Source: Coenobita brevimanus (Eukaryota > Arthropoda > Malacostraca > Decapoda > Coenobitidae). From it: a DNA stretch of 64,000 nt. The translations under genes and the position numbers were made by a program. The stretch covers positions 8,756,140 through 8,820,139 of the forward strand of contig CM064697.1 of assembly GCA_032717465.1 (NCBI GenBank), written 5' to 3'. Numbering within the stretch: the first letter of the stretch is position 1; the number at the start of each line of letters is the position of its first letter. Below, piece after piece: positions 44,093 to 55,005 of this stretch. The notes under the pieces were generated by a model. That model saw only the letters and a list, made by a program, of their open reading frames with translations, was not told where the DNA came from and made no database searches.

Positions 44093-44146
44093 GCTCTAGA
44101 CACTTGCAAATATGAAACCAGACCCCACAGCAGCCCAACCCCAGAC

Positions 44147-44312
44147 CCCTTCAATTCGGTGACGTTGTTTTTAATTTTATTCCTCATTCTGAAGGACGTA
44201 GCTAATCTCTCCAGTTCGTAAATCCTATCCTAAGCTGAACATCATCGCCTGGAGAAAGCACGAATAAATGAATAAATTAATAGTGTTATCGTAGGGAAAG
44301 GTCTATGCTCGA
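44147..44312. mobile_element. TTAA-foldback family, shortened dimer
   Basis: Left CCCTTCAATTCGGTGACGTT then a shortened arm; CTCTCCAGTTCGTAAATCC; right core ATCCTAAGCTGAACATCATC, GCCTGGAGAAAGCACGAATA; end GTGTTATCGTAGGG. Much of the left-arm core is deleted. Confidence 0.55.
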
Positions 44313-44496
44313 GAAAGTTTACACATACGGAAGCAGCCCCTATATTAGCCCAGCCCAGACCATTTAAGGACACCAATTAACACCAAAGCATCCCGCCTTA
44401 TTGCCCTCATTAAGGCGTCGGACCGAGACCTGCTCACCCGATACACATAAAAAAAAAAAAAAAGTTTGAGGAGGGTTTGGAGGGTGAATTCCATTA

Positions 44497-44560
44497 AATC
44501 CCTTCACTTCCGCCAGGTGTACCGTAAGCTGAATAGGCCTAATACTGGGTTTTCGCTTCA
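44497..44560. mobile_element. TTAA-foldback family, fragment
   Basis: CCCTTCACTTCCGCCAGGTG then TACCGTAAGCTGAATAGG. Terminus plus core only. Confidence 0.4.
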
Positions 44561-44730
44561 TAGGGATGGTAATTATTCACGTGGAGGAAATTATAGCCGC
44601 ATATCTTTACAGTAAACAGGATTTCAACAGGCGGGTATAATTTCTTGCTGTCTTCATCCTGCCTGACGGAAAACAGAATACAACAGGAAAATACTTTTGT
44701 TATGCTAAAGAGGCTAAGGTGGTTTTTAAC

Positions 44731-44890
44731 TCCCTCATAGCAAGAAGCCTCTCCTAGACTGAATAAAGTCGTGTGGCGATAATCAGAATATAATATAAAA
44801 AGCAATCGTATTTTTGCAAAAATTAAAATTCATTCTGGTAGCTGCCAGACGACTTTCTTCAGCTCAAGAGGGGTCTCACGTATGAAAGAG
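44731..44890. mobile_element. TTAA-foldback family, arms in rearranged order
   Basis: First a right arm (ACTCCCTCATAGCAAGAAGC, CTCCTAGACTGAATAAAGTC, GTGTGGCGATAATCAGAATA), then a left-arm core (CTGGTAGCTGCCAGACGACT, TTCTTCAGCTCAAGAGGGGT). The right-then-left order is opposite to a normal dimer, suggesting two neighbouring insertions or a rearrangement. Confidence 0.55.
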
Positions 44891-45600
44891 CGAACATAAA
44901 TGGAAGCAAATCTTTTGAGACTGAAGAAGGGAGAGGAAGAAACGGGTTCGTAGCTAAAGGCCTGATGGACAGAAAGGAAGAAATGAACATCAGGTGGGTA
45001 AATGAAGACATAAGAGGAGAAGCGAGGACGAAAATACTGAAGAAGAAGAGTTGAGTGGATGACAGAAGGAGAAAAAACAAAATGCTGATCGAGGAAACTC
45101 AAGGAGGCCAGTGGCGAAGGGTGGGACAGGAAGAGGGACGAAAAGTTGAAAAAGGGAGGAGTCAAGTAAATAATGGAATGAGAGAAGGAAGGCGAAGAGG
45201 AAATAGGTGAAGGAAGGAAGGAATTGACCAAATAAGGCGTACGGAGATGGAAGGAAAAAGGTCAAGAAGATGAAGAATATGTGAACGAAGGAAGGACAGA
45301 AAAGGAGGAAGAAAAAGAGGAAGAAAATGATGAAGATGCTGAGATGGAGGGACGATGGAGCAAATGAAGACAAGAAGGACTGGAAGAATGCTGCTAAGTT
45401 GAGGTGGAGTACATGGCCGAAAGAAGGAACAGAGTGATGTTGGAAATAACGAAGATGGAGTTGCAAAAGAAGTGAAAAATGGAAAAGAACGGCCGGACTG
45501 GGAGGGAGAGGGAAATGGTGAAAGAGGAGTTGAGATGGAGTGAGTGAAGGCATGAGGGAGGGAGTGAGGCAGTGCGAGGAGTGTGTGCGTGTGTGTGGGG
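44890..45600. repeat. Polypurine block
   Basis: A/G-rich GAAGGAAGG and AAGAAGAAG words. The 214- and 168-codon minus-strand Phe/Ser/Leu frames are artefacts. Confidence 0.7.
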
Positions 45601-45667
45601 AGGGGGGGTCGAGAGCAGCATACAAAACGCACATTAGAGGTTGAGAGGACGGACGGACACACAGCCA

Positions 45668-45696
45668 AGCAGCCTCAGCAATCCCGCCAGGCTGCT
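45668..45696. repeat. Short perfect inverted repeat at a purine-to-pyrimidine switch
   Basis: AGCAGCCT (45668-45675) pairs with AGGCTGCT (45689-45696) over a 13-nt loop, sited between the purine block to the left and pyrimidine block to the right. Confidence 0.65.
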
Positions 45697-45709
45697 GCTG
45701 CGTGCTGAC

Positions 45710-45950
45710 CGGTTCCTCTTACTCTTCTTCCCTCTTCCTCTAACTCTTCCTCTCTCTTCCTCTCCCTCCCTCTCCCTCTCATTCACTTTCTCTCACTCTC
45801 TCCTCCCTCTTCTCCCTACCTTCCTTCTCACTCTATCTCCCTTCCTTTCACACTCCTGCTCTCTCACTCCCTCTCCCTCTCCCCCTCCCTATCCCTCACT
45901 TTCCCTCTTCCTCTCACTCTCTCTCCCTCCCTCTCCCTGCCTCACAGTAC
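45710..45950. repeat. Polypyrimidine block
   Basis: CTCTCCCTCC and TCACTCTCT words, partly (CTCTCC)n. Confidence 0.75.
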
Positions 45951-45959
45951 TCTAGCATT

Positions 45960-46600
45960 AAAAACAAACTCGTCTTTCCTTTTTACAATTTTCTTAATCT
46001 ACATATTCCATTCATCGTTGCACTAAGTCAGTACTTCATTCACAGTCCAGATTAACTCAATGATTTACTGTAAAATCAGAGCGAATTGCCACTTTACGCT
46101 CTCAATAAAGTGTTTGATTTAGGTTAGGCAATCAAGAGTGAATTCTTTATTACATTCCTGACAAACTACCCAAGCATCGCTCAATCGTCAGAGAAAATTG
46201 TTTCTTTGCACTGGCAATGAATATTCGATTTCAGTCATACACAGTGTCCACGAGATTACTAACTCTATAAAAAAAACATTTTGATTTTTCTACGCAGAGT
46301 GTCAGTCAATAAAATACACACAGTTCTATTCAACTTCACTTTCGCACACGTTTAAGAATACGGGTTTCACACTCCTAATAAACCCTTTCAATTTACGCAA
46401 CTGCTATTTTACGGTTCTCGTTTTAAGCTGCCTGATTTGCACTGTCCAGCCACACTCAATAATCTCTCTGCCCAACCTAGATTAGACAAAAGTACAGTAT
46501 ATGAGAATCGGATGCTTGAAAGATGAGGTAGTTAGCCCAAAATTAAGGTACAGGGACAAGATGGGAGCATGTTTGACCGTCTGCATATGAGAGGATGATG
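45960..46600. other. AT-rich unique sequence
   Basis: Possible very weak internal repetition (CACAGTCCAGATTAACTCAA, CACTGTCCAGCCACACTCAA), too diverged to call. No gene. Confidence 0.35.
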
Positions 46601-46714
46601 GGCAATGGTGTTTTTTTTCTTATTTAGCCAACGTTACCTTTCATCGGATGCTGCTGTACGACACAAACATACAAAATTAGACAGAACAAGACGAATAAAT
46701 ATAACGACACATAC

Positions 46715-46785
46715 CCTGACAGACAGAGACAGGACGGACGAACTACCAGAGAGACAGATCGACAGACAGGCTACAAGGATGGATT
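46715..46785. repeat. Degenerate (GACA)n
   Basis: GACAGACAGA, GAGACAGAT and GACAGACAGG units with interruptions. Confidence 0.65.
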
Positions 46786-47015
46786 GGCAAATATAGGTAG
46801 AAAGACTCATATGCTGTCCATTTCTATCAAGACTTAAACAACAAGGATGGTTTCCCTAAGCAACAATGGCAAAGTTCATGCGTTTTAAGAAACTGACAGC
46901 CTTGACGATATCTGTGTTGTTGATCTAAAAAAAAAAAAATATATTGCTTTGGGTTTTTGAGAAAGAAGTAAGAGATGGTTAAGAATGATTGGAAAATATC
47001 CGGTTATTTATACCT

Positions 47016-47022
<7 letters not shown>

Positions 47023-47082
<60 letters not shown>
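47023..47082. repeat. (AC)n microsatellite
   Basis: About 29 perfect units. Confidence 0.97.
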
Positions 47083-47083
<1 letters not shown>

Positions 47084-47182
47084 TTCCCACTTCGCGAAAA
47101 CTGGCCAAATACATATAAAAGGCAAAAAAAAGTTAGATATAAAGGTTAGATAAGGGTGAAAGTTAGAAATCTCAAGGCAAGC

Positions 47183-47214
47183 ACACACACACACACACAC
47201 ACACACACGTTCAG

Positions 47215-47260
<46 letters not shown>
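47183..47260. repeat. (AC)n and (TC)n microsatellites
   Basis: About 13 AC units, an 11-bp gap, then about 21 TC units. Confidence 0.95.
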
Positions 47261-47264
<4 letters not shown>

Positions 47265-47329
47265 CACTCACATTCGCCCCCTTCCTCCACTGCCTTTGGG
47301 CCAGGTTGTCGCTAGCATAGGAATGACTC

Positions 47330-47480
47330 TCTTTACCCCCTCCCTCCTCCTCCCTGATACTGCTCCACCTCTCCCTCCTCCCCCCTGATACTGCTCCCTC
47401 CCTTTGCCTCGCTCCCTTCCATCCCTTCCCTCTCTTACATGATCTTTCTCCCTCCCTTACAAGCCCTTTCTCCCTCTTAC
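47330..47480. repeat. C/T-rich block with a duplicated segment
   Basis: CCCTGATACTGCTCC occurs at about 47353 and 47386, each followed by a CTCCCTCC tract. Confidence 0.7.
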
Positions 47481-47553
47481 ACGTTTTCTTTCTTTCCCTC
47501 CCCTTTTGCATTCTCTTCCATATTTTTTTTGTCACTTCTCATACCTGATAAAG

Positions 47554-47718
<165 letters not shown>

Positions 47719-47839
47719 CTGTAAACACACTCCCTCCCAACACCTTACTTAAGAGAAGTTCCCATGCCTTGCCTCACTCCTCTCAGGCTCTCCTTCCAGA
47801 AAATGAGGCCCTCCATTCCAGCCAGTAAGGGGGCAAGGG

Positions 47840-47845
<6 letters not shown>

Positions 47846-47870
<25 letters not shown>
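47846..47870. repeat. (TC)n microsatellite
   Basis: About 12 perfect units. Confidence 0.95.
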
Positions 47871-47879
47871 GTCAAAACC

Positions 47880-48160
47880 TTAATCAACGGTTAGAAAGTA
47901 AACGAGATAAAGAACAATGTAGAAAGTGGAAAGAAAATGTGCAAAGATTAAAACAGAAAAAATGCAAAAGAAGGATGATAATTAGGGTGACAAATTTTAG
48001 GTGTACAAGAAGAATTTACGTAATAATGAAACTAATGAGAAAATTAGTATCCTGAATCCCATTACATAATTTCTGTTTCACTTTAGCTACCCAAAGATAA
48101 TTTCACTTTGCTTGGGAGAAAGTAACTGAAATGGAGTGGTTAATTTTAGTCTTCAATAAC
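47880..48160. other. AT-rich unique sequence
   Basis: Nothing recognised. Confidence 0.4.
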
Positions 48161-48161
48161 C

Positions 48162-48217
48162 CAGTCAGTACGAGGGATATGTCTTAAGCTAAAACCAGAC
48201 GACTAGTGGCAAGATTA

Positions 48218-48250
<33 letters not shown>

Positions 48251-48275
48251 CGTCCTTGTACTCAAATGGTTAAAG
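48162..48275. mobile_element. TTAA-foldback family, right arm with poly-A
   Basis: ACCCAGTCAGTACGAGGGAT, GTCTTAAGCTAAAACCAGAC, GACTAGTGGCAAGATTACTA, then a 31-nt A run, then GCGTCCTTGTACTCAAATGG and TTAAAG. The A run sits where other copies have the AAAATA segment, so it expanded in place. Confidence 0.6.
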
Positions 48276-48279
48276 AAGG

Positions 48280-48640
48280 AAGATCAGTCTGAGAAAACTG
48301 GCAAAGAGAAGCGGCTGTGAAAGGAAAAGGAGCAACTGGATGAAGGGGTTAAGAAGAAAAAGAGTAGGAGAAAAGGGAGGAATAAGAACAGGAGAAGACG
48401 AAGATCAAGAAGGACGATAATATTTACAGTAAGAGCAGGAGAGGGTGAGATAAATAGGAGAAGAAGTGGAGGTTAAAGGAAATGGAAAATGAGGAGTTGA
48501 AGAAGCACAGGAAGCAAAGACAGTAAGAGAAAAAAGGGAGAAACAAGAAGAAGTAGAGTAAAAGTTAAGGACGAGGAGGAGGAGGAGCAAAAACGGAGGA
48601 GTAAGAGGGAGCGTAGGGAAAATATTTACAGGAATCCAAC
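48280..48640. repeat. Polypurine block
   Basis: A/G-rich with no clear unit. Confidence 0.6.
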
Positions 48641-48699
48641 TCCCCTCTCTAAATCCAACTCCTTATGTTCGCGGCTCCTCCACCTGACACCTCGCCCCT

Positions 48700-48724
48700 C
48701 CTCCTCCTCCTCCTCCTCCTCCTC

Positions 48725-48768
<44 letters not shown>
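48700..48768. repeat. (TCC)n(TC)n microsatellite
   Basis: About ten TCC triplets followed by about 19 TC units. Confidence 0.95.
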
Positions 48769-48772
<4 letters not shown>

Positions 48773-48944
48773 TTCCCTTTTCTCTTATTTTCTCTAACTT
48801 TACAGAGAGACCAAGGCAGACGAGACGAATACCTAGGATAGGAGAGAGGATGAGATGAAATAAGATGTGAGAAAAGGGGAGAAGAAAAGAAAAAAGGAGT
48901 GTAAGGAAAGAAGAGAGGTGAAGAGAAGAGAAGAGAAAAGATGA

Positions 48945-49050
48945 GGGGAAGGGAAGGGAAGGGAAGGGAAGGGAAGGGAAGGGAAGGGGAGGGGAGGGGA
49001 GGGAAGGGAAGGGAAGGGAAGGGAAGGGAAGGGAAGGGAAGGGAAGGGAT
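48945..49050 (+). repeat. (AAGGG)n pentanucleotide array with (AGGGG) variants
   Basis: About 20 pentamers: AAGGG units, three AGGGG units near 48986-49001, then AAGGG again. Flanked by AAGAG and AAGGA versions over 48900-49130. Runs of three or four G every five bases favour G-quadruplex formation. Confidence 0.95.
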
Positions 49051-49332
49051 GGAAGGGAATAAAATAGAAGGGAAGGGAAGAGAAGAGAAGAGAAGAAGAT
49101 GGAAGAGAAGGGAAGGGAAAGGAAGGGAGGAGAAAAATAAAAGTAACAAAGAATATATATAAAAAGCTAAAAAAAAAAAAAATCCACAATAAGATAATAC
49201 TCGCACATTTACTAGAGCAAGGTATATGGAAGCTGGCCTCGACGTTTTACCATTTAATTAGGTTAAGTGTGTGGACGCTGTGTTGTGAGGAACCAGATAG
49301 GCCAGGATGGGATTATATGTCGCTTAAATAAC

Positions 49333-49438
<106 letters not shown>

Positions 49439-49589
49439 TCCCACTTAGTGTTTCTTAAGCAATCCAACAAACACTCATGAAATCCTACCACCAATCCTTC
49501 CTGTAGCGCTAATTTCTTAGCAAATCCTCGGAGTCAAAAGAAAGTTGTCATTATGCTAAAACAAAAACAAAAAAATCGCTATGAGGACG

Positions 49590-49700
49590 TAACTAAGGAC
49601 GTAACTAACTTTCTTCGTTCTATCTTCAAACAACTTCATTCAGATTAGATTATTTTTAAACTCTTTTGGTTAAATATATCCCTCATTAATTTTCATGATG
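49590..49700. mobile_element. TTAA-foldback family, degraded left arm
   Basis: GTTCTATCTTCAAACAACTT then CATTCAGATTAGATTATTTT and CTCTTTTGGTTAA are a weak match to the left-arm order. Confidence 0.3.
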
Positions 49701-49929
49701 TTATTCATTCTCAAAGGCCCTTTCTAAACTGATTATGATTACCTGCGGTGGAAGGAATGAGATAAAGGTGATGTTCTCGGGCTGACGGGATGAACTAGTT
49801 TTGAGAAGACGTGTGAAACCTGGCGAAAAACAGAGCTGGAATATATCTAGGCTAACGAATGAAGACAACGCGATGTAACAAATAACTATTGTATTCTCAA
49901 ATTTCTTAACATGATAACGCCACATTACC

Positions 49930-50006
49930 ATCATCATTATTATTATTATCATTATTATCTTCATCCTCCTCCTCTTCATCATCCTCATCCTCATCATCAT
50001 TATTTA
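49930..50006. repeat. ATT/ATC/TCC triplet repeats
   Basis: (TTATTA)n passes into TCATCC and CTCATC triplets. Confidence 0.85.
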
Positions 50007-50049
50007 TATATGTATTTTTTCCTCCTTCCTGACAAGTTTGTTCAGTTCA

Positions 50050-50280
50050 TGCTGCTGTGGTGGTGATTGTGGTGGTGGTGGTAGAAATGAGTGGTGATGC
50101 TGTGGTGGTGGTGGTGGAAATGAGTGGTGGTGGTGGTGGAAATGAGTGGTGGTGGTTGTGGTGGTGGTAGTGGAAATGAGTAGTGATGGTTGTGGTGGTG
50201 GTTGTGGAAATGAGTAGTGATGGTTATGGTGGTGGTGGTGGAAATGAGTGGTGATGGCTGTGGTGGTGGTGGAAATGAGA
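50050..50280 (+). repeat. 34-bp minisatellite, GGTGGT with GAAATGAG anchors
   Basis: GAAATGAG anchors at 50084, 50117, 50139, 50173, 50207, 50241 and 50272 give units of 33, 22, 34, 34, 34 and 31 bp, separated by GGTGGTGGT triplets. The Thr/His/Ser-rich minus-strand frame is its translation. Confidence 0.85.
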
Positions 50281-50299
50281 ACAAGAGGTCCATCCTAAT

Positions 50300-50745
50300 C
50301 AGAATACCGTATAAATTACTCCTCTCGTAGCCAGAACAAAACAGGAAAAAACACTCGTAGTAGTGAAGGCGTTAATAATGGCTAACGGAACTGATAAGAC
50401 ACACCCAGCATAAAAATAAAAAAAATAAATATGAATCGTGCACAGAGAGAATAATTTATGCTTCAATGTGGTGGCTATTTTGGTCACAGGCTTGACGCAC
50501 TGATAACAAGGCAATATACGACATACTTCTCTCTAATGTTCGTCTAAAAACAATGCTGGGATTTCTTTTATTGCATTTATTATTATTGTTATTTCCCTGA
50601 TATCCTCACTGTTACCCCGTCACAACAGGAAAGCAACATGAAAGCCGGATAACCTTCATTGTCGCCTCTCATCTAACTGTATCCGGGTGAGGTTCTTTTC
50701 ATTTGCTCTTCCTTGACATATTTACCCATCTTAGACATAACCTGA
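50300..50745. other. Unique sequence
   Basis: AT-leaning, no supported feature. Confidence 0.4.
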
Positions 50746-50750
50746 TGTGC

Positions 50751-50831
50751 TGAAAGGGTTTAGTAAGGCTCATTTAACCTTCCAGTTCGAGAATTCTATC
50801 CCGAGGTAAATTAAATCGTTAGGAGTCGATT
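50751..50831. mobile_element. TTAA-foldback family, spacer plus right arm
   Basis: AAAGGGTTTAGTAAGGCTCA, then TTTAACCTTCCAGTTCGAGA, ATTCTATCCCGAGGTAAATT and AAATCGTTAGGAG. The inner end of one arm, spacer and most of the other arm are present. Confidence 0.55.
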
Positions 50832-51390
50832 TTCCTTTTTCTTTTTTATGTGACAAAACTCTGCCATCCCCACCGTTTGAATTCTAAGTGGTGGTTACGT
50901 GAAATACGATGAGTCTTAGATATAATGCCTGGATCAGTCTCCTTGGTTGCTAGTCAAATCGTCCCTCCAATCTGACTGCACCTGTACCGTCATCTGAGCT
51001 GAATGAGGTTAGGGTTCTCAGCTTTGAACGAACGCGGTATGTTAAAACAGCAGCATTTCCCAATTCCTCAGTGCATGGTGTAAAAAAAAAAAAGCTCTTC
51101 AAATAATAACACAAACATATCCTTCTCCTTTACTGAAAGGAAAAAAACAAACTCCTCTCTTAATGAACTGTAAAAAAAGGAAAAAAAAGAAAAAAGAAAG
51201 AAAACATAGTGAGAGGTTCCTTTTCCATCCCGTTGAGCATTCTCCTGGGGAGGGGGGAGGGGTAGGAAGAGCAGGAGGAGTTTGTAATGCGTGTACAACA
51301 ACACCAACGATAAATAATTACCAATGGAGATGACTGTAACGAAGCTGGAAGGAGGAAAATATAAAACATGCTAATGACACGTGTAGCCTC
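50832..51390. other. Unique sequence with A-rich runs
   Basis: A runs near 51080 and 51175-51200. CCCTCCAATCTGACTGCACC at about 50963 may be a further foldback relic. No gene. Confidence 0.35.
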
Positions 51391-51396
51391 ATGAAA

Positions 51397-51610
51397 TCAA
51401 CCCCTGCACTACACTGACGCCTTTGTATTTAATGTTGCTATCTTCAAATTATTTTATTCAGCTTACGAGATATTTCAAAATGGAAAAGTAACATACAGTC
51501 TCTACTACTCACCTCAGTGCCACACGTCTTTCCTAAGTTGCTTAGAATTAGCTGCAGTTAGCATGAATAAGCTTGGGAAAAAAAAGTTAACGTACTGAAG
51601 GTGCTGAGTG
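51397..51610. mobile_element. TTAA-foldback family, full inverted dimer
   Basis: Left end TCAACCCCTGCACTACACTG; left core TTGCTATCTTCAAATTATTT, TATTCAGCTTACGAGATATT, inner end AAAATGGAAAAGTAA; spacer CATACAGTCTCTACTA; right inner CTCAGTGCCACACGTCTTTC, core CTAAGTTGCTTAGAATTAGC, TAGCATGAATAAG; right end TTAACGTACTGAAGGTGCTG. About 214 bp. Confidence 0.8.
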
Positions 51611-51619
51611 TTCATAGCA

Positions 51620-51800
51620 TTAACCCTTCCAGTCCGATGACGTACTTATTTAGCTGTTCTTACTAATATTAGTAGATTTCATTCACCTAACATACTTTTC
51701 GTACTGGAAGGGCACTATACAGCTTTCATTTATTCCTTCCCATAGAAGGTCTCCCCAACGCAGAATGCAAAGGTCGTCCTTGAAGTGAAGAAAATGTTTT
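51620..51800. mobile_element. TTAA-foldback family, second copy 10 bp away
   Basis: Starts TTAACCCTTCCAGTCCGATG; left core TAGTAGATTTCATTCACCTA, inner CGTACTGGAAGGGCA; spacer CTATACAGCTTTCATTTA; right part AAGGTCTCCCCAACGCAGAA; ending in TCCTTGAAGTGAAG. The near-tandem arrangement with the preceding copy suggests insertion next to or into an existing TTAA. Confidence 0.7.
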
Positions 51801-52204
51801 AGTCCGAAGAAGTCTTCAATATTTCCTCTAGCTTTCCCAAGAGTATTTCCTCTAGCTTTCCCCAGATTATCTTATTCAACTCAGGAGCTATTTCTCCATT
51901 CAGGCGGCTTAGATGCAGACCCCTGGGAAACCACAGTTACATGCAGGGATTTCCTGAATTTGATAATGTTGTGTTGATGTAGGAGGAATACAAAAGGGAA
52001 TGACGCCATCGTTCTGAAAAAGTTTGTACCCACGGCAATATCAAGGACAAGAAGTGTTCGCTTTTGGAGGAGATGGAGACTGAAATGAAGTGAGAAGAAG
52101 TAGTAAATAAAATGATGGTAACAGGACGGGTGATGTGAAAGAGAATAAATAAATCTAAGACCAGTTTCCAGCTTCCCTGTTTTGCATCTTGGCCTCGAGT
52201 CCCA

Positions 52205-52211
52205 CTGAAGG

Positions 52212-52276
<65 letters not shown>

Positions 52277-52317
52277 GAAATAGTCTCTCTCTCTCTCTCT
52301 CACACACACACAATGAA

Positions 52318-52403
<86 letters not shown>

Positions 52404-52413
52404 AATGAAACAG

Positions 52414-52470
<57 letters not shown>
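52205..52470. repeat. Higher-order repeat of (TC)n(AC)nAATGAAAYAR
   Basis: Tracts alternate (AC)n, AATGAAATAG, (TC)n(AC)n, AATGAAATAA, (TC)n(AC)n, AATGAAACAG, (TC)n(AC)n. The 10-nt linker is nearly identical three times, so the whole compound unit was duplicated, with tract lengths changing independently. Confidence 0.95.
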
Positions 52471-52663
52471 AAGTAGACAAATCAGGGGAAGGTCACTAAA
52501 GGCTTTCCTTCATAAACCATCCCGCTATCCCTCCAACTTCTCTCTCTCCAGCCTCCTCCTCCACTCTTCTCACCACAGTTATTTCTTTCTTCCTTACATT
52601 CCCCTTCCCGTTCTTTCACTGATCCTAACTCCTTCCTTCCAATTATTCCTTTCAGCTTCCACA

Positions 52664-52698
52664 TCATCATCATCATCATCATCAACATTATCATCATT

Positions 52699-52732
<34 letters not shown>

Positions 52733-52800
52733 CCACTACCACCACCACCATCATCATTATCATCATTATCATCATCATCATCATAATAATCATGATCACC
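52664..52800. repeat. (ATC)n/(ACC)n triplet array
   Basis: CATCAT triplets with ATT and ACC interruptions. Poly-Asp/Met/His/Ile frames result. Confidence 0.95.
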
Positions 52801-53049
52801 ATCACTATCAGCCTTCTCTGCTCCTCTCTCACTTCTCTCCACAGCCTCTTCCTCCCCCTCCTTTCCTCCTTCCCTCCAACTTCCCCCTCCAGTCTCCTCC
52901 TCCTCCTCCTCCTCCCCCTGCTCATCACAATAGCCCTGGCCTGTGCTGTGCCTCCCTCCCTGCTGAGTGGAGTTAATTCCTGTCTACTTATTTCACTACT
53001 TTACTGCTGCTGACGCTACTGCTACCCTTTCTGTGGCCAAGACATTCTT

Positions 53050-53905
53050 AAAAGTGGGAGGGGCAAGACGGAGGGGTTTGGAAGATGGAGGGAAAGAGGA
53101 AAGGAAGGAGGAGTGAAAGAAGGGTGAAGCGAAGGGGGGAAGGAAGGAGTGACGGAAGGGTGCAGGGAAGGAGGGAAGGAATGAGGAGTGAGGGAAGGGT
53201 GCAGGGAGGGAAGGAGGAGTGAAGGAAGGGTGCAGGGAAGGAGGGATAGAAGAACAGGTGAGAAGTAAAATGAGAGGCACAGATAAAAAGATGAAGTGAT
53301 AGAAGGAAGGAGGAATGCAGGAACAGATAGGAATGCAAGGACAGTTGGCAGGTATAATGAGATAAAAAGATGGAGGGATGGTAGGACTGATGGATGGAGG
53401 AAGGCACAGGGAGGAAATAAAAATGGGTAGAAAAATACTGAAGATGGAAGAACGTTGGTGAAGGTGGGATGGTGGGACTAAGTGATGGAGGGAGAGGTAG
53501 ATGGTAAGAAGCAGAGGAGAGAAGGATGCAGGAAGGAGAGGAAACGTGGATTTTACTGTAAACAGGAGGGAGGAAGAGGCAGCTTGGGAGTAAAATATAG
53601 GGAAAAGAGAGCAGGAGAAAGGAGAAAAGGGTGAAGGGAAGGAGGGACACATGGGGTAAAATGAAAAAAGAAAAGAAAAAAAGGCCAAGGCTGAAGAGAG
53701 GAAGAGTTGAAGAGTAAAACGAAGGACATAGAAAGAAAGCTGAATGAAGGAAGAGGCAGAAAGTACAAAGGGAGGAAGAGAAAGACGGACTGATGAAGGG
53801 AGAGCGATATGAACAACACATGTATCACAGAAGGAAGGGAGTAAGAGGTAAAGATTAGACAGGAAGGGAGAGAAGGATGGGAAGGTGGGAGGGAAGGAGG
53901 GAAGG
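53050..53905. repeat. Polypurine block with 45-55-bp units
   Basis: GAGTGA(A/C/G)GGAAGGGTGCAGGG followed by AAGGAGGGA recurs at about 53150, 53187 and 53219. The 309- and 257-codon minus-strand frames are its Phe/Ser/Pro/Leu translation. Confidence 0.75.
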
Positions 53906-53939
53906 CCATAGCAGAGAAAACACACACCACCAGCGCCTG

Positions 53940-54875
53940 TTATAAAAGACTACACCGGTAAACTGTTCACACTGATCCTAACACACAGCAATCCCTCAAT
54001 ACACATCCACCCTTTACGCCAACCCGCTAAGCTCCCCTTTAAGCACACCACACGTAATGAGCAGGGTCACACACACACGCTTAATCCTATGCAAACAGTT
54101 CAGAGTAAACAGCGCCAACCCTGCCACGTCAACCTGGGTCTCCTACTTCATTTAGGTTTTTCATTTACAGTCAAAAGATATGAGTCACACAGGACGAATA
54201 TACAGTTACAGAAACTACAGCGTCATAGGAGTTGACTACTTTCATCTATGGGGTATGCAAGGAAAAAATCACATGTCTTCCCTGTTCTTATTTCAACTGT
54301 CAATATCTGCAAGAGATAGACACATTACTTAGTACTACCCTTAAAAACACCGTGAGAAAGAACTGCCGATAATAAACGAATGCATCTATTAGATATGGCA
54401 GTCTCTGTCACACTAATTCCTATCCTGGGACATCACAGCAAACAATGCCCATTGACACAGCCTTCCTCTGGTGAAAATACTAGGAAGGTGGAAAGAAGAA
54501 AGAAATGATCACGAACGAAGGTCCTGACCTCTCACCACTCAGGTTTCCAGTTAATTAGTTAGGCTAGCTGTTAAAACATCTTAATGTACATACCTATATG
54601 AACTTAAAATTGGAGGAAAGGAAGTTCCACAACCCCCTTCTCTGTTTTCAGTTCTCATCCACGGCTTGCCTACGACTAACTGAAGCCTGCTGCCTTAGCG
54701 TTCACTTCACAACGAAATAAGATCCATTTATAACGTTACAGTTTAACACACACAAAATAGGTTACAAACGAAAGTTATATGAATAAGAAGAAATCAGAGC
54801 TGAAAGAAATATCCCAATGGATCACAGTTCAAGTCACAAATTCTTCCTCGGTTTCACGTCATATACGAGTATAAA
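53940..54875. other. Longest clean unique stretch in the window
   Basis: About 900 bp of mixed composition (ACA-rich but not repetitive) with no microsatellite. No gene identified in it. It adjoins the minus-strand exon candidate at 55006 and would be downstream intron of that gene. Confidence 0.4.
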
Positions 54876-54878
54876 TAA

Positions 54879-54879
<1 letters not shown>

Positions 54880-54946
<67 letters not shown>
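54880..54946. repeat. (AT)n microsatellite
   Basis: About 30 AT units after AAATAAATAAAT. Confidence 0.97.
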
Positions 54947-54948
<2 letters not shown>

Positions 54949-55005
54949 AAGAAAATGTAAAGAAAGCTATCGTGGGTGGATAAAATAATAAAGCCGTCTA
55001 CTTAC

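Noticed and set aside
53048..53925. 309- and 257-codon minus-strand frames
   Set aside because: Overlapping frames through one polypurine block with Phe/Ser/Leu/Pro bias. No family features.
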